A stretch of 33,642 bases of DNA, taken from the NCBI GenBank assembly GCA_025980325.1, contig JAICXQ010000021.1:1-33642 (forward strand), given 5' to 3'. The notes below the pieces were generated by a model. It saw only the letters and a list, made by a program, of their open reading frames with translations. It made no database searches and was not told where the DNA came from. This document shows positions 22,602 to 29,963 of the stretch, piece after piece. The stretch is from Frankiales bacterium (GTDB lineage Bacteria; Actinomycetota; Actinomycetes; JAFAQI01). Position numbers and translations under genes: made by a program. How positions within the stretch are numbered: position 1 is the stretch's first letter; every line of letters begins with the position of its first letter.

Positions 22602-23194
22602 TGCTCGACCTCCGTCAGTCGTCCGTCGTTCTCGACGTGAAGGCGTCCGGTCCGCGGGCATCGCCAGCGGCCGTCGCCGGTTTCTTCCAGGGGTACGCCG
22701 GCCCGGCCCACCCAGCGGATCCGCCGGGCCGGGACACCGGCGACGAGAGCGAAGTCGGGCACGTCTTTGGTCACCACGGCACCGGCGGCCACGGTGGCCC
22801 AGCGGCCGATCGTGACCGGCGCGACGCAGACCGCGCGCGCCCCGATCGCGGCGCCTTCGCGGATCGTGACGCCGACCGCCTCCCAGTCGTCGCCGCGCTT
22901 GAGGTTGCCGTCGGGATCGATCGAGCGCGGGTACAGGTCGTTGGTGAGCACCGCCGCCGGACCGACGAACACGCCGTTCTCGATGACGGCCGGTTCGTAC
23001 ACGAGTGCGTAGTTCTGCAGCTTGCAGTTGTCGCCCATCTGCACGCCGGTGCCGACGTACGCGCCGCGGCCGACGATGCAGTTGCGGCCGAGCCGGGCGC
23101 CCTCCCGGACCTGGGCGAGATGCCAGACCGTGGTGCCGTCCCCGATCTCGGCCCGTTCGTCGACGTCGGCGCTCGCGAGCACGCGAATGGCCAA
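22598..23194 (-). CDS. wbpD: UDP-amino-sugar N-acetyltransferase, left-handed beta-helix (WbpD/WlbB type)
   Basis: A 198-residue hexapeptide-repeat acyltransferase. Successive hexad coils run from ADVDERAEIGDGTTVWHLAQ through CIVGRGAYVGTGVQMGDNCK to GVTIREGAAIGARAV and TIGRWATVAAGAVVTKDVP, ending with VAGVPARRIRWVG. The internal segment with NDLYPRSIDPDG is typical of the WbpD/WlbB group, which acetylates the 3-amino group of the UDP-sugar using acetyl-CoA. TTG at 23194 is chosen because AGGAGG lies 8 nt upstream and homology begins there; the frame runs on to 23347 without support. Its stop overlaps the aminotransferase ATG (ATGA). Confidence 0.9.
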   Translation of the reverse strand: MAIRVLASADVDERAEIGDGTTVWHLAQVREGARLGRNCIVGRGAYVGTGVQMGDNCKLQNYALVYEPAVIENGVFVGPAAVLTNDLYPRSIDPDGNLKRGDDWEAVGVTIREGAAIGARAVCVAPVTIGRWATVAAGAVVTKDVPDFALVAGVPARRIRWVGRAGVPLEETGDGRWRCPRTGRLHVENDGRLTEVEQ

Positions 23195-23259
23195 AGTCGG
23201 TTCCTCCTGAGAGTGTCGCCACCCACGGTCGACCGCTCCATCGTACGGGGAGGCCGCCC

Positions 23260-23922
23260 TCAGTAGTTCTCGACCGGGCTGTTCTCGAACCACCACCAGC
23301 CGTGCGTGAGGACGCACAACCGGTCGTGGGCACCGAGGTGCTCGCACAGACAGCCCTCGCGCCAGCGCCCGTTCGAATCCGAGAGGTACTTGAACTCGCC
23401 GTTCAAGAAGTGCGGCTCGTACCCCTCGTGTTCGAGGCCGAAGTCGTTCTTGTTCTGCGCCGTCACCGTCGTGCCGGTCTTGCCCGGCAGGTGCGCGGAC
23501 GCGGAGACGACGGGATGGTCGAGGATCGTTTCGAGGATCCGCTTCTCCCGCCGGACCATCGCCGCCTCGTCCTCGCCGACCGCGAGGGCAAAACCCGGCT
23601 CGTAATGCAGGCCGATTTCGTGCCCGAGCGACTCGATCTCCTGCAGGCTGCGATAGCTGTGGTACTCGAACGGGTTGTACAGCTTGGCGTGCACGCGGAT
23701 GAAGTACGTCGCACGCACGCCGAGCTCGTGCTCGATCCGGGCGAAGCGCAGGTTGTTGTGCATCGACAGATCGAGGTCGTGGCGCATGAGCAGCAGCCGC
23801 GGCGAGTCGACGCTCGCGTGGTCGGCGAACGTGCTGAACGCGTAGCCCATCTCCAACGCGCGTTCGAGGATCTCGCGGTAGTGCGCGACCGCGAACCCAC
23901 CGCAGTCGAGCGGAGTGGTCAT
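23260..23922 (-). CDS. Polysaccharide deacetylase-like (NodB-fold) protein
   Basis: A 220-residue protein with features of NodB-type deacetylase-like proteins in polysaccharide clusters: LLLMRHDLDLSMHNNLRFARIEHELG near residue 45 (HDLD in place of the usual HDVD), then ATYFIRVHAKLYNPF, GHEIGLHYEP, and a conserved C-terminal LTHGWWWF. The family removes N- or O-acetyl groups with a metal held by Asp/His residues; HDLD and LTHG would be the ligand segments. ATG at 23922 overlaps the upstream stop as ATGA. It may trim an acetyl group from the diacetamido-sugar polymer, but its substrate is unknown. Confidence 0.65.
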   Translation of the reverse strand: MTTPLDCGGFAVAHYREILERALEMGYAFSTFADHASVDSPRLLLMRHDLDLSMHNNLRFARIEHELGVRATYFIRVHAKLYNPFEYHSYRSLQEIESLGHEIGLHYEPGFALAVGEDEAAMVRREKRILETILDHPVVSASAHLPGKTGTTVTAQNKNDFGLEHEGYEPHFLNGEFKYLSDSNGRWREGCLCEHLGAHDRLCVLTHGWWWFENSPVENY

Positions 23923-24962
23923 TCGCCCTGCCGTCCGAGCTCGACGAGCTGCGCGAGTTGTGCCGGTGGCAGCGCGCGAAACGGTTGGTCGGTGAAGATC
24001 TTCATGCCGCTGCGCCGCAGGAAGTCACGCAGATCCTCCACCACTGCGGTCACGTCGCCGGTGGCCGTCATCGCTTCGAGGTCCAGCACGCTGCCGTCGC
24101 CGGCCTCGGTGTCGACGAGGATGCGCAGCGGTCGGTCGTCGCTCACCTGCACCGTCGAGGCGATGCCGCCGTACTCCGCCCGCAGGCTCGACCAATCCGA
24201 CGCCACGTCCAGCACCGCGACGCCCTTCCACTCGAGCGTGTTCACGTACCGGGCGAGCGTCGCGCACACGAGATCGCGCCGGTCGGCGTCGGTGAGCTCG
24301 CGGCGCGCATCGGATTTGATCACGCGCGCCGGGACGCCGCCGACGAGGCTGTGCGGCGTCGTGTCCTTGACGACGACCGACCCCGCGGCGACGGTGGTGC
24401 CGGTCGCCAACGTCACACCCGGAAGCACCGACGACTTGACGAACACCACGACGTCGTCACCGAAGACGACCGGCGCGAAGATCGACGGGTAACCGGCGAG
24501 CACCGGCTGCCAGCAGCCGTGGGTCAGCACCGTCGTGTCCGCGGACAGCGCGCAGCCACGCCCCATCGTCACGTGCTCGGAAACGTTGACGAACGCACCG
24601 TCGACGAACGTCGTCGACGCCCCGACGGTCAGGATCGAGTCCGGCCCCTGCCACCCGCCGCCGCCGATGACGACGCGGTTCGTCGACCAGAAATTCGGGC
24701 CGAACGTCAGCCGCCGGCCGCTCGCCCGCAGTCCGGGGCCGAGCACCGATCCGGCGCCGAGCTCGAGGCCTTCGATCGCGGTGACCTGGGCGCCGGCCTT
24801 GATCTCGCTGCCGGGCCCGAGGCGAACGTCGCCGGCGACGATCCGCACGTTCTCCCCGATCCTCGCGCCGGCCTCGAGGTGCAGCCGGTTGGCGACGATG
24901 CGGGCGGATTCGGCGATCACTGCGCTCGGGTGGATCTCGCGCTCCACGACGCGCAGGGCCAC
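23919..24962 (-). CDS. Left-handed beta-helix acyltransferase with C-terminal extension
   Basis: A 347-residue protein. Residues 5-240 are hexapeptide-repeat coils (REIHPSAVIAESARI, ENVRIVAGDVRLGPGSEI, then VSEHVTMGRGCALSAD and GDDVVVFVKSSVLPGVTLA), ending in HSLVGGVPARVIKSD. The last 105 residues are a separate alpha/beta region of unknown role. The helix part suggests an O- or N-acyltransferase of the polysaccharide pathway. GTG at 24962 is the assumed start: TATATT on the minus strand ends exactly 6 bases before it, so a leaderless transcript is likely, and no ribosome-binding site is seen. This would be the first gene of the 20521-24962 operon. Confidence 0.75.
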   Translation of the reverse strand: MALRVVEREIHPSAVIAESARIVANRLHLEAGARIGENVRIVAGDVRLGPGSEIKAGAQVTAIEGLELGAGSVLGPGLRASGRRLTFGPNFWSTNRVVIGGGGWQGPDSILTVGASTTFVDGAFVNVSEHVTMGRGCALSADTTVLTHGCWQPVLAGYPSIFAPVVFGDDVVVFVKSSVLPGVTLATGTTVAAGSVVVKDTTPHSLVGGVPARVIKSDARRELTDADRRDLVCATLARYVNTLEWKGVAVLDVASDWSSLRAEYGGIASTVQVSDDRPLRILVDTEAGDGSVLDLEAMTATGDVTAVVEDLRDFLRRSGMKIFTDQPFRALPPAQLAQLVELGRQGE

Positions 24963-24968
24963 GCCGCG

Positions 24969-24974
24969 AATATA
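24969..24974 (-). promoter_or_regulatory. -10 box for a leaderless operon transcript
   Basis: The minus strand reads TATATT here, in an otherwise very GC-rich region, with 6 bases before the GTG at 24962. It lies in the 28-bp gap after the preceding glycosyltransferase gene. No clear -35 box is present. The position fits transcription starting at the G of the start codon. Confidence 0.5.
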
Positions 24975-24990
24975 GCGAGCAGCCGTTCGC

Positions 24991-26073
24991 TCACCCGGCG
25001 AGCAGCGCGGCCACCCGCTCGGCCAGGTCGTCGTACGGCGATCCCTGTGCGGCCAGCTCAGCGGCCCAGCGCGTGGCGGCCGCGCGTAAGGGCGCCAGCG
25101 CACCGGGATCGTCCGACCACCGGCGCAATGCAGCGGCCGTCTCGTCCGCGCCGTCGACGACGACGCCGCCACCGGATTCGGCCAGCAGCGCCGCCACCCG
25201 CGGCAGCGCTGTCGCCAGGGTGGGCAGCCCGAGGGCGGCGTACTCGTAGAGCTTGCTCGGGACGCCGTCCCGGAAGGCCGGCGTGTGCTCCAGCAGGGAC
25301 AGCCCGACCCATGCGCCCGCGGCCACGCGCCAGGCGGCCGCCGGCGGGAGGCGCCCGTGCATGCGCAACCGGCTCGCCGCGGCGGAGGTGGCGAGCCACT
25401 CGTCCAGCCACGGCTGGTCGGCCGCCGCGACCGGCCCGACGACGTCGAGCGTCCACCCGGGGGCCTGTTCGAGCGCGGTGAGCATCGTCACGAGACCGCG
25501 CGAGCGGCGGACGTCACCGACGTAGACCGCGCGTGGCGCCGGGTCGGGAGCCGCGGGTGCCGGCAGCGTCGTGAGGTCGGGCAGGTTGCGTACGACGACG
25601 CGTTGGCGCGCCCGCGACGGCGGGACGTGGTCGTCGGCGACCGACGTGACATCGGCGCGCGCGGACAGCGCGGTCGCGAGCCGTACGACGGCGAGCGCGG
25701 CGCTGCGCCGGGCCGGACCGAGCGGCCGGTCGTACACGACCTTCGCGTAGTCCTCGTAGACGTCGACGGCGAGCCGGCGTCGCGGTCGCAGCCGGCGGGC
25801 CAGCCAGGCCGACGGCACCATCTCGGGCGCGATGACGACGAGCGCGCGGCCACTCGCGGTCCACGGCATCGTCACCGCGTCGCGCAGCCGCCGGGACAGT
25901 CCTTGCCGCGGATGCGTCCGGATCGCCGCCACGCCTTCCGGTGCGCCGGCCGGATCGCCGAGGCCGACGACTTCGACCGACAGGCCGCGACGGACCAGCG
26001 CGTTGACGAGCCGGTGCAAGCGCGCGTCGGCCACGTCGTGGCCGCCGGAGATGACGGAGACGTCGACGTTCAG
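24991..26073 (-). CDS. Glycosyltransferase family 4 protein, probable CTG start
   Basis: A GT4-type enzyme of about 360 residues. The N-terminus VDVSVISGGHDVADARLHR starts the first strand and helix of the acceptor domain. Donor-domain landmarks are AVYVGDVRRSRGL, GWTLDVVGPV, LRMHGRLPPAAAW and SKLYEYAALGLPTLAT. No ATG, GTG or TTG lies at the domain start. The nearest upstream alternative is inside the ATPase gene, and the next GTG downstream would delete the first strand. CTG at 26073 overlaps the ATPase stop as CTGA and has GGAAG 4 nt upstream, so it is the best start. It follows the exporter genes in one operon. Confidence 0.75.
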   Translation of the reverse strand: MNVDVSVISGGHDVADARLHRLVNALVRRGLSVEVVGLGDPAGAPEGVAAIRTHPRQGLSRRLRDAVTMPWTASGRALVVIAPEMVPSAWLARRLRPRRRLAVDVYEDYAKVVYDRPLGPARRSAALAVVRLATALSARADVTSVADDHVPPSRARQRVVVRNLPDLTTLPAPAAPDPAPRAVYVGDVRRSRGLVTMLTALEQAPGWTLDVVGPVAAADQPWLDEWLATSAAASRLRMHGRLPPAAAWRVAAGAWVGLSLLEHTPAFRDGVPSKLYEYAALGLPTLATALPRVAALLAESGGGVVVDGADETAAALRRWSDDPGALAPLRAAATRWAAELAAQGSPYDDLAERVAALLAG

Positions 26074-26861
26074 ACGTCTTCCATCGTCGACCGAGCGGTC
26101 CGGCTCACCCCGAGGAAGTCGGTGTAGGCATCCGCGACCTCGTCCGGATGCCCGCGCATCATCAGCTTGCCCTTGTCCATCCAGATCGCGTCGTTGCACA
26201 TCTCGAGGATCGCGCCGAGGCCGTGGCTGACGAGCACGATCGTGCGGGCTTGACCGCACAGCTCGGCCATCTTCGCGGCGGCCTTCTCCTTGAACTTCGC
26301 GTCGCCGGCCGACAGCGCCTCGTCGATGAGCAGGATGTCGGGCTCGAGGTGCACCGCGACCGAGAACGCGAGCCGCCCGCCCATGCCGGCGGAGTACGTC
26401 CGCATGGGCATGTCGATGAAGTCGTCCGGCAGCTCGGCGAAGTCGATGATCCGCTCGGCCCGTTCCTTGATCTCGCCGCGCGACAACCCGGACGCGAGAC
26501 CGCCGAGCTCGATGTTCTGCCGGCCGGTGAGCCGGCGGTCGAAGCCGACGCCGAGCGAGAGCAACGTGCTGACCTTGCCGTCGACGACGATCCGGCCTTC
26601 GGTCGGCGGCAGGATGCCGGCGATCGCGCGCAGCAACGTCGACTTGCCCGCGCCGTTCGCGCCGATGATGCCGAGCACGTTGCCGTGGTAGAGGTCGAAC
26701 GACAGATCCTTGACCGCGGGCACGAGGCGCACGATCCGCTCACCGCGACCGAGCCGGACGATCGCGCTCTTGAACGTCGGGATCTTCTCGAACGTCGTCT
26801 TGTAGGTGACCGAGACGTTCTGGCAGCTGATCGCGATGTCGTCGTCAAAGGCGGACGGCAA
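26070..26861 (-). CDS. wzt: ABC transporter ATP-binding protein, polysaccharide export (Wzt/TagH type)
   Basis: A 263-residue ATPase of the polysaccharide/teichoic-acid export group. Walker A GANGAGKST is at residues 67-75, the family-variant signature YSAGMGG at 156-162, Walker B DILLIDE at 175-181, and a conserved LVSHGLG follows. An N-terminal VSVTYKTTFEK segment with a long insertion before the ATPase core is usual for this group. There is no extra C-terminal carbohydrate-binding domain, so substrate recognition differs from long Wzt proteins. TTG at 26861 is chosen because GGGAG lies 7 nt upstream; the gene overlaps the permease end by 17 bp. It powers export of the lipid-linked glycan through the adjacent permease. 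Confidence 0.9.
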   Translation of the reverse strand: MPSAFDDDIAISCQNVSVTYKTTFEKIPTFKSAIVRLGRGERIVRLVPAVKDLSFDLYHGNVLGIIGANGAGKSTLLRAIAGILPPTEGRIVVDGKVSTLLSLGVGFDRRLTGRQNIELGGLASGLSRGEIKERAERIIDFAELPDDFIDMPMRTYSAGMGGRLAFSVAVHLEPDILLIDEALSAGDAKFKEKAAAKMAELCGQARTIVLVSHGLGAILEMCNDAIWMDKGKLMMRGHPDEVADAYTDFLGVSRTARSTMEDV

Positions 26862-27801
26862 AGTCGCGCTCCCTCGAGATGTAGAACAGCGCGCCGATCG
26901 CGAACACACCCACGGCCCAGGCGAGACCGGCCGCGAGGAAGTGATAGCTGACGCCGACGGTCTGCACGTGGTCGAGCGTCTTGCACGACGGCGCGGTGCC
27001 GGTCCGGCACACGGGCTCGCCGGCGAAGACCTGGGTCCAGTTGCCGAGCAGCGACATGAGCGGGTTCAACAGCTCGAGCTTCGCGAGCGTGTGCTTCTTC
27101 TTGATCTGCGCGACGGTGAAGATGACCGGCGACACGTAGAGCCAGATGCGGGTGAAGTACGGCAGGAACTGCGACATGTCGCGGAAGTACACCTGCACCG
27201 CGGCGAAGAAGCTCGCCAACCCCGCGGTGAACAACACGATCTCGGCGAAGATCGGTATCAGCCACACGAGCGAGATCGTCGTCGGCGTACCGGACAGGAA
27301 ATGGAAGATGATGAGGATCGACAACGTCGGCAGGAACCGCCGTACGGCGACGTACACCGACGTCAACGGCAGCAGCAGCCGGGGGAACGCCTGATTCATG
27401 ATCAGGCCGCCCTCCTGCACGACGATGTTCGAGCCTTGAATGATCGCGCCGGAGACGAAGTAGAAGACGAACAGCCCGGAGAGCAGGTGGGAGAAGTACC
27501 ACAAGCCCTGCGGCCGGCCGCTGATGACGTCGACGAGCAGCAGGTAGACGAGCGCGAGCAGCAGCGGGTTGATGATGAGCCACATCTGACCGAAGAACGT
27601 GGCGGTGTGCGCGGCGCGCATGTCGGTGTGCGCGAGGGTGATGGCGAAGTGCCGGCGGCCCCACAGCTCGCGGAAGTACGGCTTGAGCTTCGGCAACCCG
27701 GCGCGGTGCGGCTCGTAGATGTGCACGCCCGGGCTGAACTCGGTTTCGGCGCGGCGGGCCGGCGGTGGCAGCGGCGCGGTCGATGACGTGGGCGCGGTCA
27801 C
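26845..27801 (-). CDS. wzm: ABC-2 type permease, polysaccharide export (Wzm/TagG type)
   Basis: A 318-residue membrane protein of the ABC-2 export family. A cytoplasmic N-terminus (about 1-65) with an interface helix ending in FAITLAHTDMRAAH is followed by about six membrane segments, including FGQMWLIINPLLLALVYLLL and FAEIVLFTAGLASFFAAVQ, with the conserved VYFRDMSQFLPYFTRIWLY loop. It should form the channel that moves the polymer across the membrane with the ATPase encoded next. A periplasmic-side loop before the last segment contains two cysteines. GTG at 27801 follows the stop of the upstream gene by 4 bp, placing it in the same operon. Confidence 0.9.
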   Translation of the reverse strand: MTAPTSSTAPLPPPARRAETEFSPGVHIYEPHRAGLPKLKPYFRELWGRRHFAITLAHTDMRAAHTATFFGQMWLIINPLLLALVYLLLVDVISGRPQGLWYFSHLLSGLFVFYFVSGAIIQGSNIVVQEGGLIMNQAFPRLLLPLTSVYVAVRRFLPTLSILIIFHFLSGTPTTISLVWLIPIFAEIVLFTAGLASFFAAVQVYFRDMSQFLPYFTRIWLYVSPVIFTVAQIKKKHTLAKLELLNPLMSLLGNWTQVFAGEPVCRTGTAPSCKTLDHVQTVGVSYHFLAAGLAWAVGVFAIGALFYISRERDFAVRL

Positions 27802-27805
27802 GGCG

Positions 27806-28402
27806 TCATGCTGACACGGGTTGCGGGACGGATACGCCGATGGGTCGCACCCGGTTGACGCCGTACGTCACCTCGACGCCGGGGTACTGCCGCGCGATGT
27901 GCCATGCGGTCGAGACCGCGTCGCGGTCGGCACACACGACGAGATCCGGCTTCGTCGCCAGCAGCTCGTCGAGGGCCGACCGGCGCAGCAGCCGCCAGAG
28001 CAACAGCGGCCGGATCAGGCGGTACGGGCCGGCCATCCAGCGGTGGTGCAAGCCGCGCGAGACGCGGTACTGGAACGCGTGCAGCGAGATGACGACGACG
28101 CAGACCGCGCGCGCGGGCCGGCCGAGGCCGCGAATGCCGCCGAGCTTCGTGACGAGCGCGCGCAGCTTGCGCATCGCGCCGCTGGGCCCGGCCAAGACGA
28201 AGAACCGCTCGGCCCGCCACAGCGCGGTGATCTGCTCGATGTCGCTGACCTCGACGACCTTGACGCCGGGCGGGACGCGGGCGGCGTCGGGCAGCAACGA
28301 GACGGCGAGGGTGACCGTCCAGCCGTTGGCGACGAGCCATTCGATGTCGGGGAAAGCGGCACCTGGGCGCAGGCCCCCCAACTGCAGCACCAGCGCATTC
28401 AT
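27806..28402 (-). CDS. Hypothetical, half-length glycosyltransferase-like protein
   Basis: A 198-residue protein. It begins MNALVLQLGGLRPGAAFPDI, continues with a strand-helix pattern (WLVANGWTVTLAVSLLP, VKVVEVSDIEQI), and has DLVVCADRDAVSTAWHIA near its end. This is the layout of a GT-B N-terminal domain (acceptor side), but there is no donor-binding half. It may be a truncated glycosyltransferase or a stand-alone partner of a neighbouring enzyme. ATG at 28402 lies 11 bp after the upstream glycosyltransferase stop, and its stop is 4 bp before the permease start. The compact operon position argues that it is still expressed. Confidence 0.7.
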   Translation of the reverse strand: MNALVLQLGGLRPGAAFPDIEWLVANGWTVTLAVSLLPDAARVPPGVKVVEVSDIEQITALWRAERFFVLAGPSGAMRKLRALVTKLGGIRGLGRPARAVCVVVISLHAFQYRVSRGLHHRWMAGPYRLIRPLLLWRLLRRSALDELLATKPDLVVCADRDAVSTAWHIARQYPGVEVTYGVNRVRPIGVSVPQPVSA

Positions 28403-28413
28403 CGCCGTCGATG

Positions 28414-29577
28414 CTACAGCCCTTGCGGGTGCGCGAGCCGGTCGTAAACCCCTTGCAGCGCAAGCGCGTCGCGGTCCCAGGACAGCTCCGTGCGGGCGCG
28501 GGCGACCGCCGCGGTGAGTTCGCCGTACGACGCCTCGACCTCGCGCACGGCGCGGACGAGGGAGGCGGCGTCGCCGGGCTGGTAGAGGCGCCCGATGCCG
28601 TGTTCGGTGACGATCCGCCGAAGCGCGGGCAGGTCGGACGCGACCACCGGGACCCCCGCGCGGACCGCCATGAACAGCTTGTTCGGCATGCCGATCCGGT
28701 TGTTCAGCCACTTGCCGGACAGCGTCACGAGGGCGATGCCGCTGCCGGCGAGCAACGTGACGGCGTCCTCGAGCGGCAGCGCGTCGAGGACCTCCGCGTC
28801 GCCGGTGTCGAGTGTCGCGACGTAGCCGCCGTCGGCGGGACCGACCAGCACGGTCTTCACCGGCTTCAGTTCGCCGGCCGCGGCGAGGACGGTCTCGAGG
28901 TCGCGACCCGGGCCGATGCGTCCGGCGTATACGGCCGCGACGGGTTCGTCCGGCGGCTTGCAGCCGTTCCCCAGTGACGTCGGGAACGTGTTCCGGACAA
29001 CGGTGACGTTCGTCCAGCCGTAGTTTTTTTGCAGCAACTGCGCCAATTCCGGGCCGACCGTGACCACCTCGGCGGCAGTGGCGCCGAGCCGTCCCTCGGT
29101 CCTCGTCTCGCGCCAACGCTGGTACGGCGTCGGCCGGCCGTGGACGTCGCGCCCCGGCCAGAATTCGTGCGCGTCGTACACCAACGGCACGCCGCGCTCG
29201 GTCGCGAGCCTTGCCCCGAGCGGGAGCGAGGTGAAGTCGTGCGCGTGGACGACGTCGAAGCTGCGCGCGCGGGCTTTCGGCTCGGCCTGGGCGACCCAGC
29301 GACGCAGCGCGCGGTTGACGTGCTGCGGCAGCAACAGCCACCGGGCCAGCCGCAGCGGCGCGGGCAGCCGGCGGCGCCGGGCGCTCCCCGTCGGGGCGAC
29401 GCCGGCGGACTCGACGGTCACCCCGGGCGGTGGTCGGTAACCGGCCGCGACCGCCCGGCCGATGACGTGCACCCGGTGACCGGCCTCGGCCAGCGTGGTC
29501 GCCTCGCGCTGGACGCGGGCGTCGGTGGACACGTCGGTCCAGACCAGCATCAACACGTCCACGGGAATCGCCAGCAC
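28414..29577 (-). CDS. Glycosyltransferase family 4 protein
   Basis: A GT4 enzyme of about 387 residues. The N-terminal domain starts VDVLMLVWTDVSTDARVQRE, with FDVVHAHDFTSLPLG and VYDAHEFWPGRD typical of the acceptor side. AAVYAGRIGPGRDLETVLAAAG and IGMPNKLFMAVRAGVPVVASD mark the donor side. It is the first gene of the 24991-29577 export operon. The start is uncertain: GTG at 29577, 29562 or 29556, or ATG at 29550. The open frame to 29631 runs through the arm of a 17-bp inverted repeat and is unlikely to be coding. No clear ribosome-binding site is seen. Confidence 0.85.
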   Translation of the reverse strand: MLAIPVDVLMLVWTDVSTDARVQREATTLAEAGHRVHVIGRAVAAGYRPPPGVTVESAGVAPTGSARRRRLPAPLRLARWLLLPQHVNRALRRWVAQAEPKARARSFDVVHAHDFTSLPLGARLATERGVPLVYDAHEFWPGRDVHGRPTPYQRWRETRTEGRLGATAAEVVTVGPELAQLLQKNYGWTNVTVVRNTFPTSLGNGCKPPDEPVAAVYAGRIGPGRDLETVLAAAGELKPVKTVLVGPADGGYVATLDTGDAEVLDALPLEDAVTLLAGSGIALVTLSGKWLNNRIGMPNKLFMAVRAGVPVVASDLPALRRIVTEHGIGRLYQPGDAASLVRAVREVEASYGELTAAVARARTELSWDRDALALQGVYDRLAHPQGL

Positions 29578-29592
29578 CCTACCGGAGTCGCG

Positions 29593-29672
29593 ACTTTGCT
29601 CGACTTTCGCTGCTGACGCGTGCGTTCCCACGCTCGCGCGGACCGGCCCGACCGCCGAAAGTCGAGCAAAGT
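29593..29672. repeat. 17-bp perfect inverted repeat in divergent intergenic region
   Basis: ACTTTGCTCGACTTTCG (29593-29609) and its exact complement (29656-29672) flank 46 bp between the divergent glycosyltransferase and small membrane protein genes. Each arm itself carries a CGACTTT-type direct repeat. Perfect arms this long are unlikely by chance; a dispersed intergenic repeat, a double operator or a cruciform are possible. Confidence 0.8.
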
Positions 29673-29717
29673 GGCGGGGGTCGTTCGGCGTGCACGGCGA
29701 ACGGGTACGCCGAGGGC

Positions 29718-29933
29718 ATGGGCGCTGCGCTGATCTTGCCGGTCGTCGTTCTTCTCATCTTCGCCGTCATCTGGATCGCGACGGCGGCCAAGCGGACCCA
29801 CGACGCGGCCCGCGACGACGCGAACCTGCCGGTCGATCCGTACGAGCGGCGCGCGGAAGAGAAGCGCCGGCTGGTGCAGGAGCACGAAGCGGCCGAGCCG
29901 GAGAACACCGCGCACCCCGCCCGCAGGCCTTAG
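29718..29933 (+). CDS. Small single-pass membrane protein
   Basis: A 71-residue protein: one hydrophobic segment at residues 4-23 (ALILPVVVLLIFAVIWIATA), then a charged cytoplasmic tail rich in Glu, Arg and Ala with VDPYERRAEEKRRLVQEHE, likely helical. Family unknown; small proteins of this layout are common in actinobacteria. ATG at 29718 has GAGG just upstream, although the spacing is short. It is convergent with the M20 gene. Confidence 0.6.
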   Translation: MGAALILPVVVLLIFAVIWIATAAKRTHDAARDDANLPVDPYERRAEEKRRLVQEHEAAEPENTAHPARRP

Positions 29934-29963
29934 GCCCGCTCCGGCGGCCAGACGGCGATCGGG

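Noticed and set aside
25514-25864. Small out-of-frame ORFs inside glycosyltransferase genes
   Set aside because: Arg-rich translations typical of alternate frames in GC-rich DNA, with no start signals or motifs.
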